A stretch of 64,000 nt of DNA, from positions 248,001 through 312,000 of the forward strand of contig NZ_PIPZ01000001.1 of assembly GCF_003987045.1 (NCBI RefSeq). The letters are read 5' to 3'. This document shows positions 36,051-46,190 of this stretch, piece by piece. Numbering within the stretch: the first letter of the stretch is position 1; the number at the start of each line of letters is the position of its first letter. Position numbers and translations under genes: made by a program. The notes under the pieces were generated by a model that worked only from the letters and a program-made list of their open reading frames with translations, did not search any database and was not told the origin of the DNA. Source of the stretch: Pseudidiomarina marina (GTDB lineage: Bacteria > Pseudomonadota > Gammaproteobacteria > Enterobacterales > Alteromonadaceae).

Positions 36051-38858
36051 ATGCAAGATGGCGTAATGCAAGCCTGGCTAGAATCCTCCCACCTGGCTGG
36101 TGGTAACATGGCCTATGTCGAGGAATTGTTCGAGCTATATCTCGACGATCCGACGGCGGTTAGTGATGAGTGGCGCAAATTCTTTGATCAATTACCGCGT
36201 GATGGCGCAGGTGTTGATACGAAGCATAGTGCGGTTCGTGAACAATTCCGTTCGCTTGCGAAGAATAAACTCAAGCAAGCCGGTACGGTGACAGCGGGCG
36301 CTCCAGATCAAAAGCAAGTGAAGGTACTGCAACTGATCAATGCTTATCGTTTCCGTGGTCATCAGCACGCGAATCTTGACCCGCTCGATTTATGGAAACA
36401 AGAGTCTGTTCCAGATTTAGCTTTAGAGCATCACGATTTGTCGAAAGACGATTTCGATAAAGAATTTAATGTGGGTTCGTTGGCTGTTGGTCAAGAGACC
36501 ATGAAGTTGGGCGAAATCTATGAGGTATTGAACAATATCTACTGCGGGCCGATTGGTGCCGAGTATATGCATATTGTTTCTACCGAAGAGAAACGTTGGA
36601 TTCAACAGCGTCTTGAAGGCGTTCGTGGTCGTCCAGAATTTACCAAAGAGCACCAACAACGCATTTTAAAAGAACTGGTTGCTGCAGATGGTCTTGAAAA
36701 GTACCTCGGCTCAAAGTTCCCAGGCGCTAAGCGATTCTCATTGGAAGGTGGCGATAGCCTGATTCCAATGCTGAAAGCTTTAATTAGCCGCGCCGGTGAG
36801 CAAGGCAGTAAAGAAGTCGTGATTGGTATGGCGCACCGTGGGCGTTTGAACGTACTCGTGAACGTGCTCGGTAAAAAGCCACAAGACCTCTTCGACGAGT
36901 TTGCTGGCAAGCATACCAATAACAAAGGGTCAGGTGACGTTAAGTACCATTCAGGCTTCTCATCTGACTTTGCGACGCCAGGCGGCGATGTTCACCTTGC
37001 GCTAGCTTTTAACCCATCGCATCTAGAAATCGTCAACCCAGTAGTTATGGGCTCTGTACGTGCTCGTATGGACCGCCTAGGTGACAAAACTGGAGCGAAG
37101 GTATTACCGATTACCATTCACGGTGACTCGGCAATTGCGGGACAAGGCATTGTTCAAGAAACGTTCAATATGTCGCAAACCCGTGCTTACCAAGTCGGTG
37201 GCTCAATTCGCATTGTTGTGAATAACCAAGTTGGTTTCACTACGTCGAAGCGAGAAGATACCCGTTCAACGCAATACTGTACTGATATTGCGAAAATGGT
37301 GCAGGCACCGATTTTCCACGTCAATGCTGATGATCCTGAAGCGGTTGTATTCGTGACTCAGCTTGCGCTTGATTTCCGCAACACCTTTAAGCGCGATGTG
37401 ATGATCGATCTGGTTTGTTATCGCCGTCATGGTCATAACGAAGCTGATGAGCCAAGTGCAACGCAGCCGGTGATGTATACCAAGGTGAAGAAGCATCCGG
37501 TTGCTCGCGCAATTTACGCTGAACGCTTGGAGAAGGCCGGGGTGATCGATAGCGAAGCCACCGAAAGCCTAATCAGTGATTATCGCGATGCATTGGATAA
37601 AGGCGAAATCGTTGTCGATGAGTGGCGCGAAATGAAGAGTCACTCCTCCGATTGGTCGCCATATATCGGGCAAGAATGGGATGTCGAATACGACGCCAAG
37701 ATCAGCAAGCAACAAATTGAAAAACTTGGGAAAGCGATGAGCACGGTGCCAAAAGAGCACAAGTTGCATTCACGCGTTCAAAAAGTTTACGAAGAACGAA
37801 TGAAAATGGCGAAAGGTGATAAACCAGCTGACTGGGGCTTCGCTGAGAATCTCGCTTATGCCACTTTGGTTGATCAAGGTGTTCACATTCGTTTGACCGG
37901 CCAAGATAGCGGTCGCGGCACGTTTTTCCATCGTCATGCAGTGCTGCATAATCAGAAAGATGCAAGTACTTACATGCCATTGAATAACATCCGTGATGGC
38001 CAAGGCCAGATGGAAATTTATGACTCAGTATTGTCAGAAGCAGCTGTCGTAGCTTTCGAATACGGGTACGCGACCGCAGAACCGAAATCAATGGTGATGT
38101 GGGAAGCGCAGTTTGGTGATTTTGCTAACGGTGCGCAGGTAGTCATTGACCAGTTCTTAAGTTCTGGCGAGCAGAAGTGGGGGCGGTTATGCGGCCTTAC
38201 TCTGTTATTGCCACATGGCTACGAAGGTCAAGGGCCAGAGCACAGTTCTGCGCGCCTTGAGCGGTTCTTGCAGCTGTCAGCTGACCATAACTGGTCAGTG
38301 TGTGTTCCAACCACGCCAGCTCAAGTATTTCACATGATTCGTCGTCAGCATTTGCGTCCGGTTCGCCGTCCGTTAATCGTAATGACGCCGAAGTCATTGT
38401 TACGTCATCCGTTGGCGGTTTCTGAACTCGATGAGTTAACAACTGGCGTGTTCCAGAATGCGATTGGTGAAATCGATTCTTTGACGCCGAAGAAAGTAAA
38501 ACGCGTGGTAATCTGTTCGGGTAAAGTCTACTTCGATTTACTCCAAGAGCGCCGCAAGCGTGAGCAGGAGGACGTCGCAATTATTCGTATCGAACAGTTG
38601 TATCCGTTCCCTGCTGAAGAAGTCGCTGAAATCATGAAAGATTATCAGCATGTGAAAGATTTTGTTTGGTGTCAGGAAGAGCCGCAAAACCAAGGTGCAT
38701 GGTATAGCAGTCAGCATCATTTCCGTGCGGCAATTCCGAAGGGCGCAGATTTAACTTACGCGGGACGCGAAGCTTCGGCTGCGCCAGCAGTAGGTTATTT
38801 ATCTGAGCACAACAAACAGCAACAAAAATTAGTCGATGACGCGCTAACCATTAAATAG
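36051..38858 (+). CDS. sucA: 2-oxoglutarate dehydrogenase E1 component SucA
   Basis: 935 residues, thiamine-diphosphate-dependent decarboxylase of the 2-oxoglutarate dehydrogenase complex. The N-terminal arm (LAGGNMAYVEELFELYL) docks the E2 subunit. Core motifs are YRFRGHQHANLDPL, GMAHRGRLNVLVNVLGK, HGDSAIAGQGIVQETFNMS (ThDP and substrate His/Asp) and YRRHGHNEADEP. The C-terminal part contains QDSGRGTFFHRH, YGYATAEP and LPHGYEGQGPEHSSARLERFLQL. AAGGA lies 6 nt before the ATG. sucB follows after 13 nt. Confidence 0.98.
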   Translation: MQDGVMQAWLESSHLAGGNMAYVEELFELYLDDPTAVSDEWRKFFDQLPRDGAGVDTKHSAVREQFRSLAKNKLKQAGTVTAGAPDQKQVKVLQLINAYRFRGHQHANLDPLDLWKQESVPDLALEHHDLSKDDFDKEFNVGSLAVGQETMKLGEIYEVLNNIYCGPIGAEYMHIVSTEEKRWIQQRLEGVRGRPEFTKEHQQRILKELVAADGLEKYLGSKFPGAKRFSLEGGDSLIPMLKALISRAGEQGSKEVVIGMAHRGRLNVLVNVLGKKPQDLFDEFAGKHTNNKGSGDVKYHSGFSSDFATPGGDVHLALAFNPSHLEIVNPVVMGSVRARMDRLGDKTGAKVLPITIHGDSAIAGQGIVQETFNMSQTRAYQVGGSIRIVVNNQVGFTTSKREDTRSTQYCTDIAKMVQAPIFHVNADDPEAVVFVTQLALDFRNTFKRDVMIDLVCYRRHGHNEADEPSATQPVMYTKVKKHPVARAIYAERLEKAGVIDSEATESLISDYRDALDKGEIVVDEWREMKSHSSDWSPYIGQEWDVEYDAKISKQQIEKLGKAMSTVPKEHKLHSRVQKVYEERMKMAKGDKPADWGFAENLAYATLVDQGVHIRLTGQDSGRGTFFHRHAVLHNQKDASTYMPLNNIRDGQGQMEIYDSVLSEAAVVAFEYGYATAEPKSMVMWEAQFGDFANGAQVVIDQFLSSGEQKWGRLCGLTLLLPHGYEGQGPEHSSARLERFLQLSADHNWSVCVPTTPAQVFHMIRRQHLRPVRRPLIVMTPKSLLRHPLAVSELDELTTGVFQNAIGEIDSLTPKKVKRVVICSGKVYFDLLQERRKREQEDVAIIRIEQLYPFPAEEVAEIMKDYQHVKDFVWCQEEPQNQGAWYSSQHHFRAAIPKGADLTYAGREASAAPAVGYLSEHNKQQQKLVDDALTIK

Positions 38859-38871
38859 GTGACAATTGACC

Positions 38872-40443
38872 ATGGCTATTGATATTAAAGTTCCACAACT
38901 CCCTGAATCTGTTGCTGATGCAACAGTGGCTACTTGGCACGTGAAGCCAGGTGACAAAGTATCGCGCGATCAGAATCTGGTCGATATCGAAACCGACAAA
39001 GTGGTGTTGGAAGTGGTTGCACCTGCTGATGGCGTAATCGGTGAAATCATTGCTGAAGAAGGCGCTACTGTTGGTGCTGAAGAAGTTATCGGTAAACTCG
39101 AAGAAGGCGACGGCGCAGCGGCCGAAAAATCAGATAAAGAATCTGATGATAAGTCGGAAGCAAAAACTGATGACAAGAAAGCCGACAAGAAAGCAGATAA
39201 AAAAGCCGACAAATCAGCTGACAAGAAAGCTTCAGGTTCAGGTGAAAAGCTTGAAGTGAAAGTTCCGCAGTTACCGGAATCTGTTGCCGATGCGACAATT
39301 GCCACTTGGCATGTAAAAGCGGGCGACGCGGTGACGCGTGACCAGAACTTAGTTGATATTGAAACCGACAAAGTTGTCCTTGAAGTTGTTGCTCCAGCTG
39401 ACGGCGTGTTGGCGGAAATTAAGCAAGAAGAAGGCGCGACAGTTGGTGCTGATGATGTGATTGGTATCGTCGAAGCCGGTGCTTCAGCAGGTTCAAGCGA
39501 GTCAGCAAAAGAAACTTCAAGCGATAGCAAAGAAGAATCTACTGATGAAGGTGACAGCGAAGTAGCAGGTCCAGCGGTACGCCGTATGCTGGCTGAAAAT
39601 AACTTGAAAGTGTCTGACGTAAAAGGCACTGGTAAAGGCGGTCGTGTCACGAAAGAAGATGTTGAGAAGCATCTGAAAGATGGCGCAGCGAAGAAATCAG
39701 AACCAGCGAAGACAGCAAGTGCACCAGCAGCAGCTGCAGGTGACCGCGATCAGAAGCGTGTGCCAATGACGCGCTTGCGTAAAACCATTGCGAAGCGTTT
39801 GCTCGAAGCGAAAAACGCGACAGCCATGTTGACCACGTTCAACGAAGTCAACATGAAGCCAATCATGGATTTGCGTTCGAAGTACAAAGACGAATTTGAA
39901 AAACGTCACGATACGCGTTTAGGTTTCATGGGCTTCTATGTAAAAGCCGTAACAGAAGCGTTGAAGCGCTTCCCTGAAGTGAACGCGTCAATTGACGGTG
40001 ACGATATTGTGTATCACAACTACTTTGATATCAGCATCGCGGTATCAACACCACGTGGTTTGGTAACCCCCGTTTTGCGTGACACCGACAAGATGAGCAT
40101 TGCTGATATCGAGAATGGCATCCGTGACCTTGCAATTAAAGGTCGTGACGGTAAGTTGACCATGGAAGATATGCAAGGTGGTAACTTCACTATCACGAAC
40201 GGTGGCGTATTCGGATCGCTGTTGTCGACGCCAATTCTGAACCCACCGCAAAGCGCTATCTTGGGTATGCACAAAATTCAAGATCGCCCAATGGCCGTTG
40301 ACGGTAAAATCGAGATTTTACCAATGATGTACTTAGCGTTGTCGTATGACCACCGCATCATTGACGGTAAAGAATCAGTTGGTTTCTTAGTAACCATCAA
40401 AGAGTTGTTAGAAGATCCACAACGTTTGTTGTTGGACCTATAA
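38872..40443 (+). CDS. sucB: 2-oxoglutarate dehydrogenase E2 component SucB, with two lipoyl domains
   Basis: Dihydrolipoyl succinyltransferase core of the complex. The ATG at 38872 (AGGTGA 9 nt upstream) gives 523 residues, over 100 longer than E. coli SucB. The extra length is a second lipoyl domain. Both carry the lipoylation motif [16 protein letters not shown], with Lys43 and Lys167, joined by a Lys/Asp/Ala-rich linker (about 85-125). An E1/E3-binding domain ([14 protein letters not shown]) lies near 232-270, then the catalytic domain with SYDHRIIDG (His about 494). No lpd gene is adjacent. Confidence 0.97.
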   Translation: MAIDIKVPQLPESVADATVATWHVKPGDKVSRDQNLVDIETDKVVLEVVAPADGVIGEIIAEEGATVGAEEVIGKLEEGDGAAAEKSDKESDDKSEAKTDDKKADKKADKKADKSADKKASGSGEKLEVKVPQLPESVADATIATWHVKAGDAVTRDQNLVDIETDKVVLEVVAPADGVLAEIKQEEGATVGADDVIGIVEAGASAGSSESAKETSSDSKEESTDEGDSEVAGPAVRRMLAENNLKVSDVKGTGKGGRVTKEDVEKHLKDGAAKKSEPAKTASAPAAAAGDRDQKRVPMTRLRKTIAKRLLEAKNATAMLTTFNEVNMKPIMDLRSKYKDEFEKRHDTRLGFMGFYVKAVTEALKRFPEVNASIDGDDIVYHNYFDISIAVSTPRGLVTPVLRDTDKMSIADIENGIRDLAIKGRDGKLTMEDMQGGNFTITNGGVFGSLLSTPILNPPQSAILGMHKIQDRPMAVDGKIEILPMMYLALSYDHRIIDGKESVGFLVTIKELLEDPQRLLLDL

Positions 40444-40451
40444 CATAATGC

Positions 40452-40503
40452 ACAGCCGCTGTGTTGCAATTGCGTGTCAATGCGAACAGCGGCTGTATTT
40501 TTT
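40452..40503 (+). terminator. Possible terminator between sucB and sucC
   Basis: ACAGCCGCTGT at 40452 and ACAGCGGCTGT at 40486 are exact reverse complements, and the second runs into ATTTTTT. The 23-nt loop is larger than usual, so it may be a partial terminator. It suggests sucCD is expressed partly on its own. Confidence 0.6.
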
Positions 40504-40588
40504 CCGTGCGAAACTGTAAAATACGCGCGAATTTTCGGGTAAGCAGCATGACGCTGCTTTTGTTGTTCAAACGAATCGGAAGATCATC

Positions 40589-41755
40589 ATGAACTTGCAT
40601 GAGTATCAGGCTAAACAACTCTTTAAAGAGTTCGGTTTGCCAGTATCTGAAGGCTATGCAGTAGACACTGCAGACGAAGCCGTTGAAGCTGCCAAAAAAA
40701 TCGGCGGTGATCGTTGGGTTGTTAAAGCTCAAGTACACGCAGGCGGCCGCGGTAAAGCGGGCGGTGTAAAATTAGTATCTAGTCATGACGAAGTGCGCGC
40801 ATTTGCGAGCAACTGGTTAGGTAAAAACTTGGTGACTTACCAAACAGACGCAAACGGTCAGCCGGTTGCTAAAATTTTGGTAGAAAGCTTGACTGATATC
40901 GCTTCAGAACTGTACTTAGGCGCAGTTGTTGACCGCGCGACACGTAAAATCGTGTTCATGGCGTCAACCGAAGGTGGTGTTGAAATCGAGAAAGTTGCTG
41001 AAGAAACACCAGAGAAAATCTTAAAGGCTATCATCGACCCAACCGTTGGTGCACAGCCATACCAAGGTCGTGAGCTTGGTTTCAAACTAGGTTTAAACCC
41101 AGAGCAAGTGAAACAATTCACTAAGATCTTCTTGGGCTTAGCGAAAATGTTCGAACAGTATGATTTCGCATTGTTAGAAATCAACCCGCTGGTTATCACT
41201 GAGCAGGGCAACCTGCATTGCTTAGACGGTAAAATCAACATCGACAGCAACGCGTTGTATCGTCAGCCTAAAATCCGTGAAATGCACGATCCTTCGCAAG
41301 AAGACGAGCGTGAAGCACAAGCAGCTAAGTGGGAACTCAACTACGTAGCGCTTGACGGTAACATTGGCTGTATGGTGAACGGTGCTGGTTTGGCGATGGG
41401 TACCATGGACATCGTTAAGCTTGCTGGCGGTCAACCAGCAAACTTCTTGGATGTTGGTGGCGGCGCAACCAAAGAGCGTGTTACTGAAGCATTCAAAATC
41501 ATCCTGTCTGACAGCGCTGTTAAAGCCGTATTGGTAAACATTTTCGGTGGTATCGTTCGTTGCGACATGATCGCTGAAGGTATCATGGGCGCCGTTGAAG
41601 AAGTTGGCGTGAAAGTGCCTGTTGTTGTGCGCCTTGAAGGTAACAACGCAGAATTGGGTCGTCAGAAATTAGCAGAAAGTGGCCTGAACATCATCGCAGC
41701 AGAAAGTTTGTCTGACGCTGCTGATAAAGTGGTTGCTGCGGCAGGAGGTCAATAA
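40589..41755 (+). CDS. sucC: Succinyl-CoA synthetase beta subunit SucC
   Basis: 388 residues, the same as E. coli SucC. An ATP-grasp fold opens with [19 protein letters not shown]; nucleotide-binding [18 protein letters not shown], metal-site ALLEINPLV and the CoA/phosphate region [16 protein letters not shown] are present. It converts succinyl-CoA to succinate with ATP/GTP formation. A 145-bp gap with a hairpin precedes it. Overlaps sucD by one base (TAATG). Confidence 0.98.
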   Translation: MNLHEYQAKQLFKEFGLPVSEGYAVDTADEAVEAAKKIGGDRWVVKAQVHAGGRGKAGGVKLVSSHDEVRAFASNWLGKNLVTYQTDANGQPVAKILVESLTDIASELYLGAVVDRATRKIVFMASTEGGVEIEKVAEETPEKILKAIIDPTVGAQPYQGRELGFKLGLNPEQVKQFTKIFLGLAKMFEQYDFALLEINPLVITEQGNLHCLDGKINIDSNALYRQPKIREMHDPSQEDEREAQAAKWELNYVALDGNIGCMVNGAGLAMGTMDIVKLAGGQPANFLDVGGGATKERVTEAFKIILSDSAVKAVLVNIFGGIVRCDMIAEGIMGAVEEVGVKVPVVVRLEGNNAELGRQKLAESGLNIIAAESLSDAADKVVAAAGGQ

Positions 41756-42627
41756 TGTCTATCTTGATCGATAAAAATACCAAAGTTATCTGCCAGGGTT
41801 TCACTGGCGGTCAGGGTACTTTTCATTCTGAGCAAGCGATTGCTTACGGTACGCAAATGGTTGGCGGCGTAACCCCAGGTAAAGGCGGTCAAACCCACCT
41901 TGGTTTACCAGTATTCAACACCGTACGTGAAGCAGTTGAAGTAACTGGTGCAACTGCATCAGTTATCTATGTACCTGCGCCATTCTGTAAAGACTCAATC
42001 ATTGAAGCGGCAGACGCTGGTATCGAACTGATTGTATGTATCACTGAAGGTATTCCAACCTTGGATATGCTGTATGTGAAAGAATACTTGACGCACAAAG
42101 GCGTGCGTATGATCGGTCCAAACTGCCCAGGTGTTATCACGCCTGACGAATGTAAGATCGGTATCATGCCTGGTCACATTCACAAGGCTGGTAAAGTAGG
42201 TATCGTTTCGCGTTCAGGTACGTTGACTTATGAAGCCGTGAAGCAAACGACTGACGAAGGCTTCGGTCAATCAACCTGCGTTGGTATCGGTGGTGACCCA
42301 ATTCCTGGTTCAAACTTCATCGATATTCTTGAAATGTTCGAGAAAGACCCAGCAACTGAAGCGATCGTGATGATTGGTGAAATTGGTGGTACTGCAGAAG
42401 AAGAAGCTGCAGAGTACATCAAGCACAACGTGACTAAGCCAGTTGTTTCTTACATTGCTGGTGTTACTGCTCCTCCAGGTAAGCGTATGGGCCACGCCGG
42501 TGCGATTATCTCTGGTGGTAAAGGTACTGCTGACGAGAAGTTTGCTGCTCTTGAAGCGGCCGGCGTTAAAACTGTACGTAGCTTGGCCGATATCGGTAAA
42601 GCGTTGCGTGAAAAAACTGGTTGGTAA
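41755..42627 (+). CDS. sucD: Succinyl-CoA synthetase alpha subunit SucD
   Basis: 290 residues. The CoA-binding Rossmann part has [19 protein letters not shown]. The phosphohistidine loop is at [21 protein letters not shown], with the active-site His in GHAGA. GGAGG precedes the start, which overlaps the sucC stop by one base. It works as a complex with SucC. A perfect terminator follows within 25 nt, closing the TCA block. Confidence 0.98.
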   Translation: MSILIDKNTKVICQGFTGGQGTFHSEQAIAYGTQMVGGVTPGKGGQTHLGLPVFNTVREAVEVTGATASVIYVPAPFCKDSIIEAADAGIELIVCITEGIPTLDMLYVKEYLTHKGVRMIGPNCPGVITPDECKIGIMPGHIHKAGKVGIVSRSGTLTYEAVKQTTDEGFGQSTCVGIGGDPIPGSNFIDILEMFEKDPATEAIVMIGEIGGTAEEEAAEYIKHNVTKPVVSYIAGVTAPPGKRMGHAGAIISGGKGTADEKFAALEAAGVKTVRSLADIGKALREKTGW

Positions 42628-42649
42628 TAGCCTCCAGTTCAGTCATGCT

Positions 42650-42677
42650 AAAAGCCGCTCAATTGAGCGGCTTTTTT
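42650..42677 (+). terminator. Rho-independent terminator after sucD
   Basis: AAAAGCCGCTCAA is followed by its exact reverse complement, TTGAGCGGCTTTT, and ends in a run of Ts. Being symmetrical, it could stop transcription from either side, but the only gene ending here is sucD. Confidence 0.9.
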
Positions 42678-42711
42678 GTATGTATCAGGATAACTTAACG
42701 AGCATCTATCA

Positions 42712-43572
42712 ATGAAAACAGCCTTATTTTTTATCATTGCTTTGTTAGCGTTTGCAGGTAACTCAATTATTGCTCGCTATGCATTACTTGATAATTCGAT
42801 AGATCCTGCATCGTTTATATGGTTCCGCATTGTTAGTGGTGCTGTTGCACTGTGGCTGTTACTCGGCTTTTTGCGCCGGAATTTACGGCGCAACGTGTTG
42901 CAAGATGACGCTAATTCAGCGAGGGGCAGTTGGTGGGGAGCCCTAACACTCTCGGTATATGCTATCGCTTTCTCTTATGCCTATGTTGTGCTTGAAACTG
43001 GATTTGGCGCCTTGGTGCTATTCGCTGCCGTGCAGTTATCGATGTTTGGAATGAATCTTGTGCAGGGCGCAAGCGTCAAACTACGCGAATGGCTAGGCAG
43101 TGCCATAGCGTTGATAGGTTTGGGGTATTTAGTCGCACCCACCTTGCAACTACCAGCGTCGTGGGTTTCTGTGGTGTTGATGATTACCGCTGGAACTGCA
43201 TGGGGATTCTACTCACTGCATGGCAGAGGAAGTGCGGCGCCATTGAGCGATACCACGTATAACTTCACCCGTGCGATAGCCGTGGTTTCGGTAGTTTTAA
43301 TCTGGTTTATTCCTGATTTAATGGTTTCAACAAAAGGTATCTTACTGGCAATTCTCTCGGGCGCGGTGACATCGGGTTTAGGTTATGCCGTGTGGTATTT
43401 GGTATTACCCCGTATTCAAGTAAGCACAGCAGCGATAGGTCAGCTCAGTGTTCCGTTAATTGCGACCGTTGGGGGAGTGCTCGTTGCTGATGAGAAAATT
43501 ACGTGGCGACTTTTTATTGCGGCGTGCTTGATTATTGGTGGTATTTTGATCAACGTGGTTCGACGGCGTTGA
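42712..43572 (+). CDS. EamA/DMT-family transporter
   Basis: A 286-residue integral membrane protein with about ten helices in two halves, typical of EamA drug/metabolite transporters. IALLAFAGNSIIARYAL at the start and FIWFRIVSGAVALWLLLG are the family's first repeat; GAVTSGLGYAVWYLVLPRIQVSTAAIGQLSVPLIATVGGVL belongs to the second. The substrate cannot be told. It stands alone after the sucD terminator, with only a weak Shine-Dalgarno sequence (AGGATAA, distant). Confidence 0.85.
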   Translation: MKTALFFIIALLAFAGNSIIARYALLDNSIDPASFIWFRIVSGAVALWLLLGFLRRNLRRNVLQDDANSARGSWWGALTLSVYAIAFSYAYVVLETGFGALVLFAAVQLSMFGMNLVQGASVKLREWLGSAIALIGLGYLVAPTLQLPASWVSVVLMITAGTAWGFYSLHGRGSAAPLSDTTYNFTRAIAVVSVVLIWFIPDLMVSTKGILLAILSGAVTSGLGYAVWYLVLPRIQVSTAAIGQLSVPLIATVGGVLVADEKITWRLFIAACLIIGGILINVVRRR

Positions 43573-43725
43573 GACTTTATATCTATTGTTATGATTGAAC
43601 CGTGAAATATTAAAAAATAACTATTCTTTTTATAAAATTGTAATATTCAAATCTATTGACTACGATTAGTGCATAACAAATGTGGTGTGAGTGTTATTAA
43701 GTCTGTTGTTAACAAGGTACTCCCC

Positions 43726-44010
43726 ATGAAAAAAATAATACTAATTGCTGCGCTAATTCTTGCTGTATGGAATTACTTCGAAGAACAAAAACCTACTCCG
43801 GAAAACCGTAGTGGGTTGTTGAGCTATTTTGTTCAGTCGGTACAGGGTACGGTTGTGCAAAAGAAGCCAGAGTTCCAGTGTGATGGGCGCTTGTATTGTC
43901 CGCAAATGAAATCGCGCGCTGAGGCCGAATTCTTTCTCGAATTCTGCCCTGGTACGTATCTTGATGACAATAACAATGGTATTCCGTGTGAAAACGATCC
44001 GCGTTTTTAA
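43726..44010 (+). CDS. Small excalibur-domain protein, membrane-anchored or secreted
   Basis: 94 residues from the ATG at 43726, with AAGG 9 nt upstream; a GTG extension to 43669 is open but AT-rich and unlikely. One N-terminal hydrophobic segment (IILIAALILAVWNYF) is a signal or anchor. The C-terminal part is an excalibur-type domain with paired Cys (FQCDGRLYCPQM, LEFCPGTY) and an Asp/Asn calcium loop, LDDNNNGIPCEN. In other bacteria this domain is extracellular and may bind calcium. The gap upstream (43573-43725) is AT-rich, with no clear promoter. Confidence 0.75.
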   Translation: MKKIILIAALILAVWNYFEEQKPTPENRSGLLSYFVQSVQGTVVQKKPEFQCDGRLYCPQMKSRAEAEFFLEFCPGTYLDDNNNGIPCENDPRF

Positions 44011-44043
44011 TCAGATGACTGAAACACAGGAACTCGTTAAGTT

Positions 44044-45432
44044 ATGCTCACCACCCTAAAGAATATCATCGTTTCACATTGGCGCGGCGATTATTCTCTA
44101 GGCATCGCCTACTGGGTTATCGGCGTTGGATTAACCGTCGCCGTATCCATTCTTGTTGCACTCACGAATTCATTTATCAGCTCATTTGCGGTGAGTTCCA
44201 GTTTATTCGGCAGCATTCTCGTCGTGCTCTGTAGTCTTATAATTCCGTTGACGATTTGGCAACTGGTTGGTATTTGGCGCTCGGCAAAATATCACACGTC
44301 GCAAGGTGGTCGACCGCTTTGGGCAAATGTAGTTCGAGTTATGGTGGTACTAGCAGCAATTCGTGCCGTGCTGGATTTTACTGAGATTGGAATACCGCAG
44401 TTTCAAGAAGGTGTCGATCTCATGGCAAATGGCGATACCGTGGGTTCGTTCGAACTCCGGGTTCTCAATGAGGGCAAAGAACTTGAGCTGATTGGTTTTA
44501 TTCCGTTTGGCACAACTAAAAGTATTCGTGAAGTGGTTCGTCAGTACCCGGCAATTGAGGTGATTCATCTTAACTCGAAAGGGGGACGGGTGACTGAGGC
44601 GGTACAACTTTACGATTATATTCAGCAGCAACAGTTTGACACCTACGTGGCAAGTGAATGTTCCAGTGCCTGTACGTTGGCGTTTATGGGAGGACGCAAT
44701 CGATATTTGAGCAAGCGAGGAATTCTCGGTTTTCACAGTGCGTCATTGCCGTCATCAACTGACAATCTTGCTCAACTTAATGATGAATTTAAACGCATAT
44801 ATCGCCGACATGGCGTTTCCGAACAGTTTATTCGTCAAGCGATAGGTATCGACGGCGCTAGTATGTGGTATCCAGGACACCTCGAGTTACTTGCATCTCG
44901 AGTCATTGATGAAGTTGTCGCAAGTGATCGTTTTGCCACGAGTAACGCAATACAAGAATTACAGAAAACTTGGCAAGCAGACCATCTACAGCAGGCACCT
45001 GATAACGCGTTAGTAAATTATTGGCAAACCGTTGTTGATAATCTTAATTATTTAAATTTCATCGATTCGCAGCAATGCATACAGTATTTGCATCCGGAAT
45101 GGTTTGGTCAACCTTTAGCGTTAGAAAAGGTACTACCGACAAACTTATACGGCATGCATCGTCAGGCTATAGAACGAGTCATTGAAGAGACGGATCTGCA
45201 ACCTGATTATCAAGTGAAATTGGGAAGTATCAGGGTATTGGCGCAAAATATGTTAGACACTATTGCACGTGATTATCCGAATTATCCTGATGTTATCGCA
45301 GAACCTGAGCGATACCGTGATCAACCTAAACTACTGTGCTCAGCTTTAATTACTCTTTACGAAACGGCATTAAGACAAGAAACTATTTCACAACAGGCCG
45401 CATTGTTGCGTTATTTAGCTCACACCGATTAG
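44044..45432 (+). CDS. Membrane-anchored ClpP-fold (SDH/COG3904-like) putative serine hydrolase
   Basis: 462 residues. About 110 N-terminal residues hold three membrane helices, one at IAYWVIGVGLTVAVSILVAL. The middle (about 140-290) has a ClpP/crotonase-like fold: oxyanion-type NSKGGRVTEAV at 177-187, a candidate nucleophile Ser208 in SECSSACTLAFMGG and a candidate His231 in GFHSA. The C-terminal 170 residues are helical and unrecognised. Such proteins are predicted periplasmic proteases or peptidases. The gene follows the excalibur gene by 33 nt. No substrate is known, and the third catalytic residue was not identified. Confidence 0.65.
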   Translation: MLTTLKNIIVSHWRGDYSLGIAYWVIGVGLTVAVSILVALTNSFISSFAVSSSLFGSILVVLCSLIIPLTIWQLVGIWRSAKYHTSQGGRPLWANVVRVMVVLAAIRAVLDFTEIGIPQFQEGVDLMANGDTVGSFELRVLNEGKELELIGFIPFGTTKSIREVVRQYPAIEVIHLNSKGGRVTEAVQLYDYIQQQQFDTYVASECSSACTLAFMGGRNRYLSKRGILGFHSASLPSSTDNLAQLNDEFKRIYRRHGVSEQFIRQAIGIDGASMWYPGHLELLASRVIDEVVASDRFATSNAIQELQKTWQADHLQQAPDNALVNYWQTVVDNLNYLNFIDSQQCIQYLHPEWFGQPLALEKVLPTNLYGMHRQAIERVIEETDLQPDYQVKLGSIRVLAQNMLDTIARDYPNYPDVIAEPERYRDQPKLLCSALITLYETALRQETISQQAALLRYLAHTD

Positions 45433-45449
45433 ATAGATTGTATAAATCA

Positions 45450-45481
45450 CCAAAAAAAAAGCGCACCAAGGGTGGTGCGCT
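45450..45481 (-). terminator. Rho-independent terminator of azoR
   Basis: On the minus strand, AGCGCACCA and TGGTGCGCT form a perfect 9-bp stem with a 4-nt loop followed by nine Ts. It lies about 48 nt beyond the azoR stop. In the plus direction it lacks a T-tract, so it serves azoR mainly. Confidence 0.85.
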
Positions 45482-45529
45482 AATCACGACCAATCGGGGG
45501 AGGCCGTAGAACCGTCACTCAATTTCTGA

Positions 45530-46090
45530 TTACAACTCAGCGACTGCTTCTTCCGCTGCGGCTAACGCTTGTTGGCGTGGCTCGTCACCGAGGTTGACGC
45601 CTTCTGCACGTACCACATGAACATCAGTAATGCCGATAAAGGCTAAGGCATTGCGTAGATAGCTCTCTTGGTGGTCGAGCGCTGCTGCATCGCCCTGGCT
45701 GTAAATACCACCACGACCCGAGGCAATGTATGCAGTTTTTCCTTGCAACAATCCCTGCGGACCTTGCTCGGTATATTTGAACGTCACACCAGCCTTCAAT
45801 ATGCGATCAAGCCAAGCTTTGAGTTGGGTTGGAATAGTGAAGTTGTACATTGGCGCACCAATAACTAAAACATCAGCCGCCTGAACCTCCGCAATCAACT
45901 CATCGCTCAGTGGGCTTTCGCTGGCTAATAATGCTTCGGCATCGAGATGAGGTACCGAATTTACCACTAAATCACGATACGTTACGTCAGCTTGTTGCTG
46001 TGTGGTTAAGTGGGTAACGATGTCGCGGCTAATTTTGCGACTGACTGACTGTTCAATAAAGATACCTGAGTCAATATGTAAAATTTTCAT
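45530..46090 (-). CDS. azoR: FMN-dependent NADH:quinone/azo oxidoreductase AzoR
   Basis: A 186-residue flavodoxin-fold protein of the AzoR/AcpD family. MKILHIDSG with SVSRKIS is the FMN phosphate loop, PMYNFTIPTQLKAWLDRILKAGVTFKYTE is the family signature, and SGRGGIYS contacts the flavin. It reduces quinones and azo compounds with NADH and protects against thiol or quinone stress. It is divergent from a LysR-type gene across a 146-bp gap containing two related palindromic sites. Confidence 0.93.
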   Translation of the reverse strand: MKILHIDSGIFIEQSVSRKISRDIVTHLTTQQQADVTYRDLVVNSVPHLDAEALLASESPLSDELIAEVQAADVLVIGAPMYNFTIPTQLKAWLDRILKAGVTFKYTEQGPQGLLQGKTAYIASGRGGIYSQGDAAALDHQESYLRNALAFIGITDVHVVRAEGVNLGDEPRQQALAAAEEAVAEL

Positions 46091-46150
46091 AGAAACCTCT
46101 CAAATTCATGTGCGCTGTGGTTTTTTATTCAATGACGTAAGTCTAATAAT

Positions 46151-46166
46151 GTTCCATTTATGATGG
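46151..46166. promoter_or_regulatory. Imperfect LysR-type operator (distal half-site)
   Basis: GTTCCATTTATGATGG matches the first 12 bases of the reverse complement of the perfect site at 46191. It lies between azoR and the LysR gene, about 40 bp from the other copy, as expected for recognition and activation sites bound by a LysR tetramer. Confidence 0.5.
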
Positions 46167-46190
46167 TAGATGGTTATATTGGGAATAAGC

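Noticed and set aside
38970-39650. A 226-codon open frame on the minus strand opposite sucB
   Set aside because: Its Ser/Ala/Thr-rich translation mirrors the two lipoyl domains and the Lys/Asp/Ala linker of sucB read backwards, and it has no family signature.
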